Assembly (NCBI GenBank): GCA_000403255.2
Contig: KE159582.1
Location: forward strand, 540,417-604,416
Direction of reading: 5' to 3'
Length of the DNA: 64,000 bases
Origin: Lachnospiraceae bacterium 3-1
GTDB lineage: Bacteria; Bacillota; Clostridia; Lachnospirales; Lachnospiraceae
The notes under the pieces are model-generated. The model was not told where the DNA came from and did no database searches. It saw nothing but the letters and a program-made list of their open reading frames with translations. The position numbers and the translations under genes are program-made. Positions 35,908 through 46,318 of the stretch are shown here, piece after piece. Each line of letters begins with the position of its first letter. Position 1 is the first letter of the stretch.

Positions 35908-37536
35908 ATGGAAATTTTGGTCAGTGGCAATCAAATGAAGCAGTGTGACAAAAATACCATAGAACATTTTGGAGTTCCTTCTTTGGCGCTGATGGAGCGG
36001 GCAGCTCTTGGTGTTGTGGAAGAAGTTGACAGGTATTTCCAGGAAAGAGAGCAAAATTTCCAAAGAGCTTCCAGGATTATAGAGAATGCAGATGGCGATT
36101 TTCCGAAAAAAAACCAGAGGAAATGGTCGGTTCTTGCTGTCTGTGGACGTGGAAACAACGGCGGAGATGGTCTGGCCATTAGCCGTATGCTCTGGCAGCG
36201 TGGGTACGATGTTACCATTGTTATGCCATCGGGAACAGGAAATTTATCTGAGGAAACAAAGATTCAGAAGGAGATTCTAAGTAAGTATGGGATTCTCATA
36301 CAGGATGTGGCGCCAGAACAAGATTTTGACGTAATCATAGACGCCTTGTTTGGAATTGGTCTTACCAGGAATCTGGAAGGAATTTACCAGGAATATCTTT
36401 TGGAGATGAATGGAAAGGCAGGGTTAAAAGTAGCTGTTGACATTCCTTCTGGCATTCATGCAGACACAGGAGAAGTGATGGGGATTGGATTCCAGGCAGA
36501 TATTACGGTGACCTTTGCATTTGCTAAGCCGGGTCTGCTTCTTTATCCAGGGGCAGAATATGCAGGAAAAGTTCTGGTAAAGGATATTGGAATTGATGTT
36601 CATAGCTTTTTGGAGGAAAAGCCGTCTCTCTATTGTGTAGGACAGGAAGATCTTACATGGATTCCCAATCGTTTGGCTTATTCCAACAAAGGTACCTTTG
36701 GAAAAGTCTTAACGGTGGCAGGTCAGAAAAATATGGCTGGTGCAGCATTTTTAAGTGGAAAGGCGTCTTACGTCACAGGCGCAGGGCTTGTGAGAATTTT
36801 TACAGAGGATGCTAACCGGATAATTTTACAGCAGCTTTTGCCAGAAGCAATTCTTACGACTTATGAAGGAACAAAATCTCTGATCGAATTATTGTCAGAA
36901 GCAATTGGCTGGGCATCTGTAATTGTAGCAGGGCCAGGAATCGGATCTGGAAAAGGGGCAAAAAAGCTTGTGAAAATTATATTGCAGCAGGCAAATGTTC
37001 CAGTGATTTTGGATGCGGATGGATTGAATGTGGTGGCAGAATCCAAAGAGTGGTTAAAGGATGCTAAGGCTCCTGTAATTGTAACCCCTCATTTGGGAGA
37101 AATGGCAAGGCTGATTGGCAAAGGCATTTCTGAGATACAAAAGCAGTTGGTACAGACAGCCTATGATTTTGCAAAGGAGTATCATGTCATATGCGTTCTA
37201 AAGGATGCCAGGACTGTCACGGCGCTGCCAGATGGAAGAATATACATTAACACCAGCGGAAATTCAGGCATGGCAACAGCAGGCGCCGGGGATGTGCTCA
37301 CAGGTGTGCTGGCAGGCTTGATCGGGCAGGGCATGAAGCCAGAGCTGGCCGCTCCTATAGGGGTATATCTTCATGGCGCAGCAGGGGATAAAAAAATGCA
37401 AGAAACAGGCGCTTATGGCATGCTGGCACAGGATATGATAGATGGAATTAGAGTTGTTCTAAAGGAGAAGGAAGAGAAAAATGAATTCTTATCGCAGAGT
37501 GTTTGCGGAAATCAATCTGGATGCAGTGCTCCATAA
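35908..37536 (+). CDS. nnr: Bifunctional NAD(P)H-hydrate epimerase / ADP-dependent dehydratase
   Basis: It repairs hydrated NADH and NADPH. The N-terminal YjeF_N epimerase domain (1-215 or so) has GRGNNGGDGLAISRML, and the C-terminal ribokinase-like dehydratase domain has GTFGKVLTVAGQ and the nucleotide-binding GMATAGAGDVLTG motif near residue 460. The 542-residue fused form is typical of Firmicutes and other bacteria. GGAGG lies upstream of the ATG. Its last 56 bases overlap the start of alr in another frame, an unusually long overlap, yet both reading frames are convincing at the join. Confidence 0.94.
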   Translation: MEILVSGNQMKQCDKNTIEHFGVPSLALMERAALGVVEEVDRYFQEREQNFQRASRIIENADGDFPKKNQRKWSVLAVCGRGNNGGDGLAISRMLWQRGYDVTIVMPSGTGNLSEETKIQKEILSKYGILIQDVAPEQDFDVIIDALFGIGLTRNLEGIYQEYLLEMNGKAGLKVAVDIPSGIHADTGEVMGIGFQADITVTFAFAKPGLLLYPGAEYAGKVLVKDIGIDVHSFLEEKPSLYCVGQEDLTWIPNRLAYSNKGTFGKVLTVAGQKNMAGAAFLSGKASYVTGAGLVRIFTEDANRIILQQLLPEAILTTYEGTKSLIELLSEAIGWASVIVAGPGIGSGKGAKKLVKIILQQANVPVILDADGLNVVAESKEWLKDAKAPVIVTPHLGEMARLIGKGISEIQKQLVQTAYDFAKEYHVICVLKDARTVTALPDGRIYINTSGNSGMATAGAGDVLTGVLAGLIGQGMKPELAAPIGVYLHGAAGDKKMQETGAYGMLAQDMIDGIRVVLKEKEEKNEFLSQSVCGNQSGCSAP

Positions 37537-38683
37537 TCTAAACCAGATGGAGAAGCATATAAAAAAAGGCACGAAAATTATGGGTGTCATTAAGACAGAT
37601 GGATATGGACATGGCGCTGTTCCCATTGGAAAAGAATTAGAAAAGATTGCCATAGTCTGGGGATATGCAGTAGCAACAGCAGAAGAGGCAGAAATCTTAC
37701 GCAGAAATGGTCTGAATAAGCCAATATTGGTACTGGGTGTTACCTTTCAAGAGCAATATAAGTTTTTGATGGAAAAAGAAATACGGCCCACGGTTTATTC
37801 TTTAAAACAAGCCCAGAATTTGGAATCGTTTGCTAAGAAAGCGGGAAAAAGCATACAAGTGCATATTAAGATTGATACGGGCTTGAGCCGTCTTGGATTT
37901 CAGGTAACGGAGGAGGCTGCAGAAGAAGTAGCACAGATTGCAGGGATGCCTCATATTATAGTAGAAGGGATCTTTACCCATTTCGCAAAGTCAGACGCCA
38001 AAGATAAGACAATGGCATTTGACCAAATGGAGAAATTTCAGATGATGAACCAGATGCTTGCCCAACGGGGGGTAGTTATTCCCATTAGCCATTGTTCCAA
38101 CAGTGCGGCAATCATTGATCTTCCAGAAGCAAATATGAGCATGGTACGTGCCGGAATCAGTCTTTATGGTGTGTGGCCTTCAGAGGAAGTTCAGAAGGAA
38201 AAGCTGGATTTGCAGCCGGCGCTTTCCTTAAAAAGCTGCATTGTCTTTTTAAAAGAGTTGGAAAAAGGAAGAACCATCAGTTATGGGGCGACTTATGAAA
38301 CGAAAGAAAAGCAAAGGATTGCCACTATTCCCGTAGGATATGGGGATGGATATCCCAGAAGTCTTTCCAACCGGGGATATGTGCTGATACATGGGAAGAA
38401 GGCGCCCATCTGCGGGCGGATCTGTATGGATCAGTTTATGGTGGATGTAACCCATATCAAGGAGGCAACAGAAGGAGATCTGGTGACATTGGTAGGGAAA
38501 GACGGCCAGGAAGAGATTTCCCTGGAGGAAATCGGAGAGTTGTCTGGCAGGTTTCATTATGAGTTTGCTTGTGATTTGGGAAAACGTATCCCGAGAGTAT
38601 ATAAAAAGAATGGGAAAGTTATAGGGGTTAAGGATTATTTTTGGGAAGAAGCTGAATACACACGAAAAAATTGGGAAGAATAG
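37481..38683 (+). CDS. alr: Alanine racemase
   Basis: This PLP enzyme makes D-alanine for peptidoglycan. The PLP-binding Lys is K38 in VIKTDGYGHGAV, and the catalytic Tyr lies in TISYGATYET near residue 267. The C-terminal GRICMDQFMVDVT segment is typical. ATG 37481 is supported by AAGGAGAAGGAAGAG just upstream, and the N-terminal residues RRVFAEINLDAVLHNL match the family, so the 56-base overlap with nnr is real rather than a start error. MazF-family toxin follows, as in the B. subtilis alr-ndoAI-ndoA region. Confidence 0.95.
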   Translation: MNSYRRVFAEINLDAVLHNLNQMEKHIKKGTKIMGVIKTDGYGHGAVPIGKELEKIAIVWGYAVATAEEAEILRRNGLNKPILVLGVTFQEQYKFLMEKEIRPTVYSLKQAQNLESFAKKAGKSIQVHIKIDTGLSRLGFQVTEEAAEEVAQIAGMPHIIVEGIFTHFAKSDAKDKTMAFDQMEKFQMMNQMLAQRGVVIPISHCSNSAAIIDLPEANMSMVRAGISLYGVWPSEEVQKEKLDLQPALSLKSCIVFLKELEKGRTISYGATYETKEKQRIATIPVGYGDGYPRSLSNRGYVLIHGKKAPICGRICMDQFMVDVTHIKEATEGDLVTLVGKDGQEEISLEEIGELSGRFHYEFACDLGKRIPRVYKKNGKVIGVKDYFWEEAEYTRKNWEE

Positions 38684-38717
38684 GAAATAACCTATAAAGT
38701 TTTGGAGTGTGAGAAAT

Positions 38718-39065
38718 GTGATTATTCATAGAGGAGATATTTATTATGCAGATTTACGCCCTGTGATAGGGTCTGAGCAAGGAGGCATTCGGCCAGTGCT
38801 GATTATACAGAACGACGTGGGGAATCGCCATAGTCCAACTGTAATTTGCGCAGCAATCACCTCAAAGATGAACAAGGCTAAGCTTCCCACCCATGTGGAA
38901 CTGGAGGCGTCAAGATATGATTTGATGAAAGATTCCGTGGTACTTTTGGAACAGCTTCGCACAATTGACAAACAACGGTTAAAGGATAAAGTTTGTCGGT
39001 TGGATAATGAAATTTTAAAAAAAGTAGACAGGGCGCTTGAAATCAGTCTGGAACTATATACATAA
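38718..39065 (+). CDS. mazF: MazF/EndoA-family mRNA interferase without adjacent antitoxin gene
   Basis: This ribosome-independent endoribonuclease cleaves RNA at short sequences. The 115 residues align throughout with B. subtilis EndoA from memory, with catalytic R25 and T48 in place and the IDKQRL segment conserved. GTG 38718 is preferred as GGAG lies 10 bases upstream. The usual MazE/EndoAI antitoxin gene between alr and the toxin is missing: only 34 bases separate them and no small frame is visible. The antitoxin may be elsewhere. Confidence 0.93.
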   Translation: MIIHRGDIYYADLRPVIGSEQGGIRPVLIIQNDVGNRHSPTVICAAITSKMNKAKLPTHVELEASRYDLMKDSVVLLEQLRTIDKQRLKDKVCRLDNEILKKVDRALEISLELYT

Positions 39066-39137
39066 ATCTTGACTATTATCCACGAAAATGGTATATTTCA
39101 AGTGTTTTAGAATACAAATGCAAAAGGAGCAGAAAGA

Positions 39138-40508
39138 ATGGATGATGGTGGGAGTCCGGTCATAGGGCTGATTGTATTTTTGGTTTTGATTATTTTAAAT
39201 GGAGGCTTGTACGGGTTTTTAACTGCATTGGAGGAAGTGACAGAAAGCCAGGTGCAAAAGCGTGCAGAGGAGGGGAGTAAGCGGGCAGTATGGCTGCTTG
39301 CAGTGATGGACGCTCCTTATAAGACCAAACATGCAATCCAGATTATGGTGACATTTGTCAATGGCATATTTGGAATTTACCAGATACGCCTTTTGGGAAA
39401 TTTTCTGGTTCACAGTTTTTTGGAAAGAGAGACAGGATCTGGCCTGCGGCTGCTGTGCTTTGTGTTGGCAACAGTGACAGGTGTTTTCCTGTTTGCAGTA
39501 ATTGGGATTATTGCACCCCAGAAGGTTGCAGCAAGGCGGCCAGAACAGTGGCTGTTTGTTTTGGCAGGAATTGTCCATGGCATGGTGTCAGTGTTAAAGC
39601 CCTATACGTACCTGGCAGAGAAGCTTTCTAATCTTGTAGTCATGCTTGTAGGAGTAGATCCCAATGCAAGCTTTGATGATGTGACAGAGGAAGAAATTAT
39701 TTCCATGGTAAAAGAAGGTCACGAACAAGGGGTACTTCAGGCAAGTGAAGCAGAAATGATCCATAATATTTTTGCTTTTGATGACAAGGAAGCAAAGGAT
39801 ATTATGACCCACCGCAAGCATGTGGCAGCGATTGAGGGGAAAATGCAGCTTCGGGATGTACTGGAATTTATCCTGGAGGGGAATAATTCCAGGTTTCCAG
39901 TATACAAAGAAGATATTGATAATATCATCGGCATCCTACATATGAAAGACGTTATGATAGAAAGCCGGAAAGGGGAGTATTTAGACTGGGCGGTACAGGA
40001 TATACCAGGTCTGGTGAGGGAAGCAATCTTTATCCCCGAAACAAGAAATATTAATGAATTGTTTAAGGGAATGCAGTCCAGAAAAAGTCATATGGTGATT
40101 GTAGTGGACGAGTATGGCCAGACTGCAGGGATTGTGGCTATGGAGGATATTTTAGAAGAAATCGTAGGCAATATTTTCGATGAATATGATGAGGAAGAGA
40201 CAACGATTGTCAGTCAGTCAGATGGCAGCTTTATGATGAGCGGGCTTGCTCCGTTTCATGAGGTATGTGAGATTCTTGGAATTGTTTTAGAAGAACAGGA
40301 ATATGAAACCTTGAATGGTTTTTTAATCTCACTGATTGGGAAAATTCCAGGGGAGCAGGAACAGTTTGAACTTGATTATCAGGAATGGCGTTTTCATGTA
40401 TGCTCTGTAAGGGACAAGATTATCCATACGGTCAGGGTAACTAGAAGAAAAAAAGCGCCGGATGAAACAGAGGAGGAAACCCATGGAAAAGCAGCAGAAG
40501 CCTGGTAA
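39138..40508 (+). CDS. CNNM/HlyC-CorC family transporter-like protein
   Basis: The 456-residue protein has an N-terminal DUF21 membrane domain with about four helices (to residue 160), two CBS domains (about 215-340, with IMTHRKHV and the VVDEYGQTAGIVAMEDILEE motif) and a C-terminal CorC/HlyC domain. Such proteins are usually called hemolysin-like but act in Mg2+ or Co2+ export or its control. GGAG precedes the ATG. It follows mazF by 72 bases and may be read from the same transcript. Confidence 0.92.
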   Translation: MDDGGSPVIGLIVFLVLIILNGGLYGFLTALEEVTESQVQKRAEEGSKRAVWLLAVMDAPYKTKHAIQIMVTFVNGIFGIYQIRLLGNFLVHSFLERETGSGLRLLCFVLATVTGVFLFAVIGIIAPQKVAARRPEQWLFVLAGIVHGMVSVLKPYTYLAEKLSNLVVMLVGVDPNASFDDVTEEEIISMVKEGHEQGVLQASEAEMIHNIFAFDDKEAKDIMTHRKHVAAIEGKMQLRDVLEFILEGNNSRFPVYKEDIDNIIGILHMKDVMIESRKGEYLDWAVQDIPGLVREAIFIPETRNINELFKGMQSRKSHMVIVVDEYGQTAGIVAMEDILEEIVGNIFDEYDEEETTIVSQSDGSFMMSGLAPFHEVCEILGIVLEEQEYETLNGFLISLIGKIPGEQEQFELDYQEWRFHVCSVRDKIIHTVRVTRRKKAPDETEEETHGKAAEAW

Positions 40509-40550
40509 CATGTTTTAAAATATTTTTCAAATACACTCTAGCAGAAAATC

Positions 40551-40579
40551 TTGTCAGATTTATAAGAACATGATAGAAT
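40551..40579 (+). promoter_or_regulatory. Promoter of yebC-family gene
   Basis: TTGTCA and TAGAAT, 17 bases apart; start of transcription near 40586, 30 bases before the gene. Confidence 0.6.
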
Positions 40580-40614
40580 AGAGAAATGAAGAGAAACAGA
40601 AAAGAGGAAAACAT

Positions 40615-41343
40615 ATGTCAGGACATTCTAAATTTGCCAATATCAAGCATAAAAAAGAGAAGAATGATGCGGCAAAGGGAAAAATTTTTACCATTATTGG
40701 TAGAGAGATTGCAGTTGCAGTGAAAGAAGGTGGTGCGGACCCTGCGAATAACAGCAGACTTCGAGATGTAATTGCAAAGGCAAAGGCCAACAATATGCCC
40801 AATGATACCATTGACAGGGGAATCAAGAAGGCAGCAGGTGATGCGGGTTCTGTGAATTATGAATTTGTGTCTTATGAGGGCTATGGGCCGAGCGGAACGG
40901 CTATTATTGTAGATGCGCTGACAGATAATAAGAATCGTACAGCTGCAAATGTAAGAAGCGCCTTTACCAAAGGAAATGGAAACGTAGGGACACCAGGATG
41001 CGTGTCATATATGTTTGACAAAAAAGGGCAGATTATTATAGGAAAGGAAGACTGTGAATTAGAAGCGGATCAATTGATGATGACTGCATTGGATGCAGGA
41101 GCAGAAGATTTTTCCGAAGAGGAAGACAGTTTTGAAATTATTACCGATCCAGATACTTTCAGTGAAGTCCGTCAGAAGCTGGAAGAGGAAGGCATCCCTA
41201 TGGCATCTGCAGAAGTAACCATGATTCCCCAGACTTGGGTGGAATTGACCGATGAAACTGCCATTAAGAATCTCCAGAAAACCTTGAATATGCTGGATGA
41301 AGATGATGATGTGCAAGCAGTGTATCATAATTATTTAGAATAG
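40615..41343 (+). CDS. yebC: YebC/PmpR family translation or transcription factor
   Basis: The [24 protein letters not shown] start and the [10 protein letters not shown]...[13 protein letters not shown] segment are diagnostic of this family of about 240-residue proteins. Members have been described as DNA-binding regulators and, more recently, as ribosome-associated factors that help translate proline-rich stretches; which role applies here is not shown by the sequence. AAGAGGAAA lies upstream of the ATG. A chemoreceptor starts 17 bases downstream, so the two are likely co-transcribed. Confidence 0.95.
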   Translation: MSGHSKFANIKHKKEKNDAAKGKIFTIIGREIAVAVKEGGADPANNSRLRDVIAKAKANNMPNDTIDRGIKKAAGDAGSVNYEFVSYEGYGPSGTAIIVDALTDNKNRTAANVRSAFTKGNGNVGTPGCVSYMFDKKGQIIIGKEDCELEADQLMMTALDAGAEDFSEEEDSFEIITDPDTFSEVRQKLEEEGIPMASAEVTMIPQTWVELTDETAIKNLQKTLNMLDEDDDVQAVYHNYLE

Positions 41344-41360
41344 AATACAGGGGGACAAAA

Positions 41361-43112
41361 ATGAAGAATCTAAAAATTGGTGTAAAATTATTAATAACAT
41401 TTATGATTATTATTGTGCTGTTTTGTGCAACGGTAACAGCATCTATTATGGGATTGACAGAGAATGAAGAGAAGTACTCAGAGTTTTATAATGTAGGGTA
41501 CCAGATTACCAACAAAGTTATGAGTATGCGCCGGGGACTGCAAATTGTTGTGAAAGACCTTTCTTTTATTACAATGGAAGACAATGCAGAAGAGGTGAAG
41601 GAATATCAGGCTGATTTAGACAAAGAACTGGATTTGCTTTCAGAAAATGGAGATTGGCTTTTTGCAAATTTCACAGGAGACAAGCAATTATTGGACGCTT
41701 TTTCTGAGAAGATTATGGCAGCCATGGAGATGCAGGAGACGGTGCTGACAACAACCCAAACAGACCGTCAGGCAGCCCAGAGAATGCTTCTTGATGAATA
41801 TCAGCCGTTGGTGGATGACGCGGTAGATGCGTTAATTCATGTTAGTGAAGTGGCAGAGGAAGAGGCGGAAACAAATTATACAGAGACAGTTGCGATGCAA
41901 GAGCGGCTTATTATGATACAGCTTAGTATGGCTGGCGGCGCATTGCTGATTACCATCATTCTTTCCTTGTATCTCACAAGAGCTATTACAAAGCCAATTC
42001 GTGATCTTGAGAAGTCCGCGGAAAAGATTGTGGATGGAGATTTCAATATCAGTATCACATATAAGTCAAAAGATGAGATGGGAAGATTGGCAGATGCATT
42101 CCGTAATATGACGGAAATCCTGGAAGAAGTTATTACAGATGCTTCCAGATTGTTGAGTGAGATGGCAGATGGCAATTTTGACGTTCGTACCCGTGCAGAG
42201 GAACGTTATGTAGGAGAGTTCCAGAGCTTATTATTATCGATTCGTAAGCTGAACAGCGGTTTGAGCTCTACATTGGGACAGATTAACCGCAGTGCAGATC
42301 AGGTAGCAGCAGGATCTGATCAGGTATCTATTGGTGCACAGGCACTTTCCCAGGGTTCGACCGAGCAGGCAGCAGCAGTAGAAGAGCTTGCTACAACCAT
42401 TGCAGGTATTTCTACTCAGGTGAAAGATACAGCAACCGATGCATTGGAAGCAAAGAAACAGTCAACAATGGCTGGGGATGAAGCAGAAGAGTGTAATCAG
42501 CAGATGCGCGATATGATGAATGCTATGGAAGAGATTACACGTACTTCAGATGAAATTGGAAAGATTATCAAAACAATCGAGGATATTGCATTCCAGACAA
42601 ATATACTTGCCCTTAATGCGGCAGTAGAGGCGTCTCGTGCAGGTACAGCAGGAAAAGGATTTGCTGTGGTTGCAGATGAAGTTCGTAATTTGGCAAATAA
42701 GAGTACGGTAGCCTCCCAGAATACGGCGGAATTGATTGAAGGTTCCATTAAGGCAGTGTCACGTGGTACACAGATTGCAGATTCTACGGCGCAGTCCTTG
42801 GTGAAAGTGGTAGAGGAAGTTCGTTCTGCTTCTGGTAAAGTGGATAAGATTGCAGATGCGGCAGAGGAGCAGGCAGGCGCAATTGAACAGGTTACATTAG
42901 GTATCAATCAGATTTCAAGTGTTGTACAGACCAACTCTGCTACAGCAGAAGAAAGTGCAGCAGCCAGCCAAGAGCTTTCCGAGCAGGCAGATATGCTCAA
43001 ACAGCTTGTTGCAAAATTCATTCTTCGTGCAGAGTATGCAATGGCTTCTACACCTGCGGATACTGGTTATAGTAACACACGGCCATCTGGAGATTACATA
43101 AACTTAGATTAA
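41361..43112 (+). CDS. Methyl-accepting chemotaxis protein, four-helix-bundle type
   Basis: A 583-residue receptor with helix 1 at about 8-32, an extracellular helical sensor to about 185, helix 2 ([20 protein letters not shown]), HAMP, a second HAMP-like segment ([20 protein letters not shown]), and a signalling domain with the tip [20 protein letters not shown]. This tip differs slightly from those of the other two receptors (AAVEASRAG versus ASIEAARAG), suggesting a different subfamily. GGGGGAC precedes the ATG. It follows the yebC gene closely. The ligand is unknown. Confidence 0.92.
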   Translation: MKNLKIGVKLLITFMIIIVLFCATVTASIMGLTENEEKYSEFYNVGYQITNKVMSMRRGLQIVVKDLSFITMEDNAEEVKEYQADLDKELDLLSENGDWLFANFTGDKQLLDAFSEKIMAAMEMQETVLTTTQTDRQAAQRMLLDEYQPLVDDAVDALIHVSEVAEEEAETNYTETVAMQERLIMIQLSMAGGALLITIILSLYLTRAITKPIRDLEKSAEKIVDGDFNISITYKSKDEMGRLADAFRNMTEILEEVITDASRLLSEMADGNFDVRTRAEERYVGEFQSLLLSIRKLNSGLSSTLGQINRSADQVAAGSDQVSIGAQALSQGSTEQAAAVEELATTIAGISTQVKDTATDALEAKKQSTMAGDEAEECNQQMRDMMNAMEEITRTSDEIGKIIKTIEDIAFQTNILALNAAVEASRAGTAGKGFAVVADEVRNLANKSTVASQNTAELIEGSIKAVSRGTQIADSTAQSLVKVVEEVRSASGKVDKIADAAEEQAGAIEQVTLGINQISSVVQTNSATAEESAAASQELSEQADMLKQLVAKFILRAEYAMASTPADTGYSNTRPSGDYINLD

Positions 43113-43137
43113 TATGTATGCAGGAGGAAACAAATAG

Positions 43138-44421
43138 ATGAGCAATTACCAGATAGAAACGAAATGCATTCAGTCCGGTTGGCAGCCAAAGAAGGGGGAA
43201 CCTAGAGTTGTTCCAATTTATCAAAGTACTACCTTTAAGTATGATACCAGTGATCAGATGGGCAGATTATTTGATTTAGAGGACAGTGGATATTTTTATA
43301 CCAGACTGCAGAATCCTACCAATGATGCAGTAGCACAAAAAATTTGCGAGCTGGAAGGCGGAGTGGCAGCTATGCTTACGTCTTCCGGGCAAGCTGCGAA
43401 TTATTATGCAGTATTTAATATTTGTGAGGCAGGGGATCATATGATATGCTCTTCCACCGTATACGGGGGGACATTTAACCTGTTTGGCGCCACACTAAAG
43501 AAGCAGGGGATCGAGTGTACATTTGTGGACCCAGATGCATCTTTGGAAGAGCTTGCACAGGCATTTCGGCCGAATACTAAGGTAGTATTTGCGGAAACTT
43601 TGGCAAATCCAGCCCTGGTGGTTTTGGATATCGAAAAGTTTGCGAAAGCGGCTCATGACCATGGGGTTCCTCTGATTGTGGATAATACATTTCCAACACC
43701 GATTAATTGCCGTCCCTTTGCATGGGGCGCAGATATTGTAACTCATTCTACAACAAAATATATGGATGGCCATGCAACGTGTGTAGGGGGCTGTATTGTA
43801 GACAGTGGCAATTTTGACTGGGATCAGTATGCAGATAAATATCCTGGGCTGACGCAGCCAGACCCAACGTATCACGGAATTGTTTATACACAGAAGTTTG
43901 GCAAAGGCTCCTATATTACTAAGGCAACGGCACAGATTATGAGAGACTTGGGCTCTATTCAGTCTCCCCAGAATGCCTTTTTGTTGAATATTGGATTGGA
44001 GACCTTGCATTTAAGGGTGCCAAGGCATTGTGAAAATGCTCAGAAAGTAGCGGAATTTTTGAATGGCCATGAGAAAGTAGCATGGGTAAATTTTGCAGGC
44101 TTAGAAAACAATAAATATCATGGACTGGCACAAAAATATATGCCCAATGGCACTTGCGGCGTGATTTCCTTCGGGTTAAAAGGTGGACGGAACATGTCTG
44201 TGGAATTTATGGATCAATTGAAGCTGGTTGCCATTGTAACCCATGTGGCAGACGCTAGGACTTGTGTGTTACATCCTGCCAGTCATACCCACAGGCAGAT
44301 GACCGATGAACAGCTTGTAGAAGCAGGTGTGGCGCCAGACTTGATTCGATTGTCCGTTGGGATAGAAAATGCTCAGGATATTATTGCTGACTTAAAGCAG
44401 GCATTGGAGGCAGTATCTTAG
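43138..44421 (+). CDS. O-acetylhomoserine sulfhydrylase / aminocarboxypropyltransferase
   Basis: This PLP enzyme makes homocysteine from O-acetylhomoserine and sulfide, feeding the methionine branch completed by metH further along. The PLP Lys is about K207 in THSTTKYMDGHATCVGG. The 427-residue length and the PAWGADIVTHS-like context separate it from shorter cystathionine gamma-synthase types. GGAGG lies upstream of the ATG. No SAM riboswitch or T-box is seen in the 25 bases between it and the preceding chemoreceptor. Confidence 0.94.
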   Translation: MSNYQIETKCIQSGWQPKKGEPRVVPIYQSTTFKYDTSDQMGRLFDLEDSGYFYTRLQNPTNDAVAQKICELEGGVAAMLTSSGQAANYYAVFNICEAGDHMICSSTVYGGTFNLFGATLKKQGIECTFVDPDASLEELAQAFRPNTKVVFAETLANPALVVLDIEKFAKAAHDHGVPLIVDNTFPTPINCRPFAWGADIVTHSTTKYMDGHATCVGGCIVDSGNFDWDQYADKYPGLTQPDPTYHGIVYTQKFGKGSYITKATAQIMRDLGSIQSPQNAFLLNIGLETLHLRVPRHCENAQKVAEFLNGHEKVAWVNFAGLENNKYHGLAQKYMPNGTCGVISFGLKGGRNMSVEFMDQLKLVAIVTHVADARTCVLHPASHTHRQMTDEQLVEAGVAPDLIRLSVGIENAQDIIADLKQALEAVS

Positions 44422-44475
44422 CAGGCATTTGGAGATTAGCAGTAGAGAAAATAATTGATTTTGGAGGATTCAATA

Positions 44476-45930
44476 ATGAGAAAAATTCTGTTTGCGGCAT
44501 CGGAATGTGTACCATTTATTAAAACTGGGGGACTTGCTGATGTATGTGGAGCATTGCCCAAAGAATTTGATAAGAATGATTGGGATATCAGGGTTGTGCT
44601 TCCCAATTACACTTGTATTCCAGAAAAATGGAGGAATCAGTTTGAATACGTAACTCATTTTTATATGAGTTGCGGAAGTTACATACAGAATAAGTATGTG
44701 GGGATCTTACAGTATAAGCTGGATGGAATCACCTATTACTTTATTGATAATCAGGAGTATTTTGACTGTTTCTTGCCTTATGGGGATATTAGGTTTGATG
44801 TTGAGAAGTTTGTGTTTTTTGATAAGGCAGTGCTTTCCATGCTTCCTCTCATCAATTTTCAGCCGCAGATCATCCATTCTCATGACTGGGAAACAGGCTT
44901 TATTCCGGTATATTTGAAGACAGAGTTCCAAGGAGATATGTTCTTTTGGGGTATGAAATCCATTATTACGATTCACAATCTGAAATTCCAGGGAATTTGG
45001 GATGTGAAGACAATGAAGGGACTGACAGGGTTCCCAACAGATTTGTTTGTGCCAGATAAATTGGAATTCAAGAAGGATGCTAATATGCTCAAAGGCGGAC
45101 TGGTATATGCAGACTATATTACTACGGTAAGTGACACGTATGCTCAAGAGATCCAGACAAATTATTATGGAGAAGGGCTGAATGGGCTGCTTTCTGCACG
45201 TCATATGGATATGCAGGGAATTGTAAATGGAATTGACTATAATGTATACAATCCAGCCACAGATGAGAAGCTCTATGTGAATTATGATGCGGACAATCAT
45301 AGGAAGAAAAAAGCCCTGAATAAAGAAAAATTACAACAGGAATTGGGTCTTGCAGTAGACAAAAAGCGTTATATGATCGGTTTGATTTCACGTTTGACAG
45401 ATCAGAAAGGGTTGGATTTGATTAACTATGTCATCGAGCGGATTATCGATGATTATACCCAGTTGGTTGTTATTGGAACGGGAGATCCTCAATATGAGAA
45501 TATGTTCCGTCATTTTGCCTGGAAGTATCCGGATAAAATTTCAGCGAATATTTGTTATTCGGATGATTTGGCACATAAACTGTATGGCGCAGCAGATGCA
45601 TTCTTGATGCCTTCCAGATTTGAGCCTTGTGGATTGACCCAAATGATTTCTTTCCGTTATGGGACGATTCCCATTGTGCGTGAGACAGGTGGATTGAAGG
45701 ATACCGTTCAGCCTTACAATGAGTATGATAATGTGGGAGATGGTTTCTCCTTTACCAATTACAATGGAGAGGAAATGTTAAAGGTTATCAATTATTCCAA
45801 ACAGATTTTCTTCGATAAGAAACGTCAATGGAACCAGATGATCGATCGTGCCATGGCAAATGATTATTCCTGGAATGCTTCCAAGTTCCGTTATGAAGGG
45901 CTGTATAAGTATTTGATGGGTGAATGCTAA
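44476..45930 (+). CDS. glgA: Glycogen synthase (ADP-glucose type)
   Basis: This GT5 enzyme extends alpha-1,4-glucan from ADP-glucose. The KTGGL motif at 16-20 binds the sugar nucleotide, and the C-terminal half has the MPSRFEPCGLTQMISFRYGT segment with catalytic Glu. ATG 44476 is chosen because GGAGG is 8 bases upstream. The 484 residues are full length. No glgB, glgC or glgP neighbour is visible; a strong terminator follows, so it is probably a single-gene unit. Confidence 0.95.
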   Translation: MRKILFAASECVPFIKTGGLADVCGALPKEFDKNDWDIRVVLPNYTCIPEKWRNQFEYVTHFYMSCGSYIQNKYVGILQYKLDGITYYFIDNQEYFDCFLPYGDIRFDVEKFVFFDKAVLSMLPLINFQPQIIHSHDWETGFIPVYLKTEFQGDMFFWGMKSIITIHNLKFQGIWDVKTMKGLTGFPTDLFVPDKLEFKKDANMLKGGLVYADYITTVSDTYAQEIQTNYYGEGLNGLLSARHMDMQGIVNGIDYNVYNPATDEKLYVNYDADNHRKKKALNKEKLQQELGLAVDKKRYMIGLISRLTDQKGLDLINYVIERIIDDYTQLVVIGTGDPQYENMFRHFAWKYPDKISANICYSDDLAHKLYGAADAFLMPSRFEPCGLTQMISFRYGTIPIVRETGGLKDTVQPYNEYDNVGDGFSFTNYNGEEMLKVINYSKQIFFDKKRQWNQMIDRAMANDYSWNASKFRYEGLYKYLMGEC

Positions 45931-46025
45931 GAAGCCATGGAAGGATATCTTCCAATCCATGTTAGAAGATGATTAAAAATTAGAATTTGGTCTTAACAGT
46001 TCCTTTGCTAATACGCAAATTAAAG

Positions 46026-46090
46026 AGGGGCTGACGAAAATGGCAGGTTCACAAGATTCGGTTGTGAACCTGCCATTTTTGTCAACCCCT
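46026..46090 (+). terminator. Strong terminator after glgA
   Basis: Arms of about 29 bases (46026-46054 and 46062-46090) with only small mismatches enclose a 7-base loop. Confidence 0.85.
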
Positions 46091-46287
46091 GATTTTATGA
46101 TTTTTGGCGAGGCAGGATAAAAAGAAGAAACGGCGGAAATGCCCATAAACAGGAACTTACAGAGTTCTATGAAGATTGATAAAAGACATACCATAAAAGG
46201 TATTGGTGGATACTGTATGTTGCATAAATAATATTCATCTTTTATCTGTCCTCTTTTCGTTATTTTTTTGAAAATATTTCAATCAGT

Positions 46288-46318
46288 TTGCCAATTCCCG
46301 TATATTTTGTGTTACAAT
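46288..46318 (+). promoter_or_regulatory. Probable promoter of the metF-metH operon
   Basis: A TGT-TACAAT extended -10 box (46310-46318) and TTGCCA at 46288 with 19-base spacing. If used, it leaves a leader of about 495 bases before metF. Confidence 0.5.

Noticed and set aside
38684-38717. Hidden MazE-type antitoxin between alr and mazF
   Set aside because: The gap is only 34 bases and no frame of suitable size overlaps the end of alr.
45973-46194. Minus-strand frame of 73 codons after glgA
   Set aside because: It runs through the glgA terminator stem and has no ribosome site or recognisable sequence.
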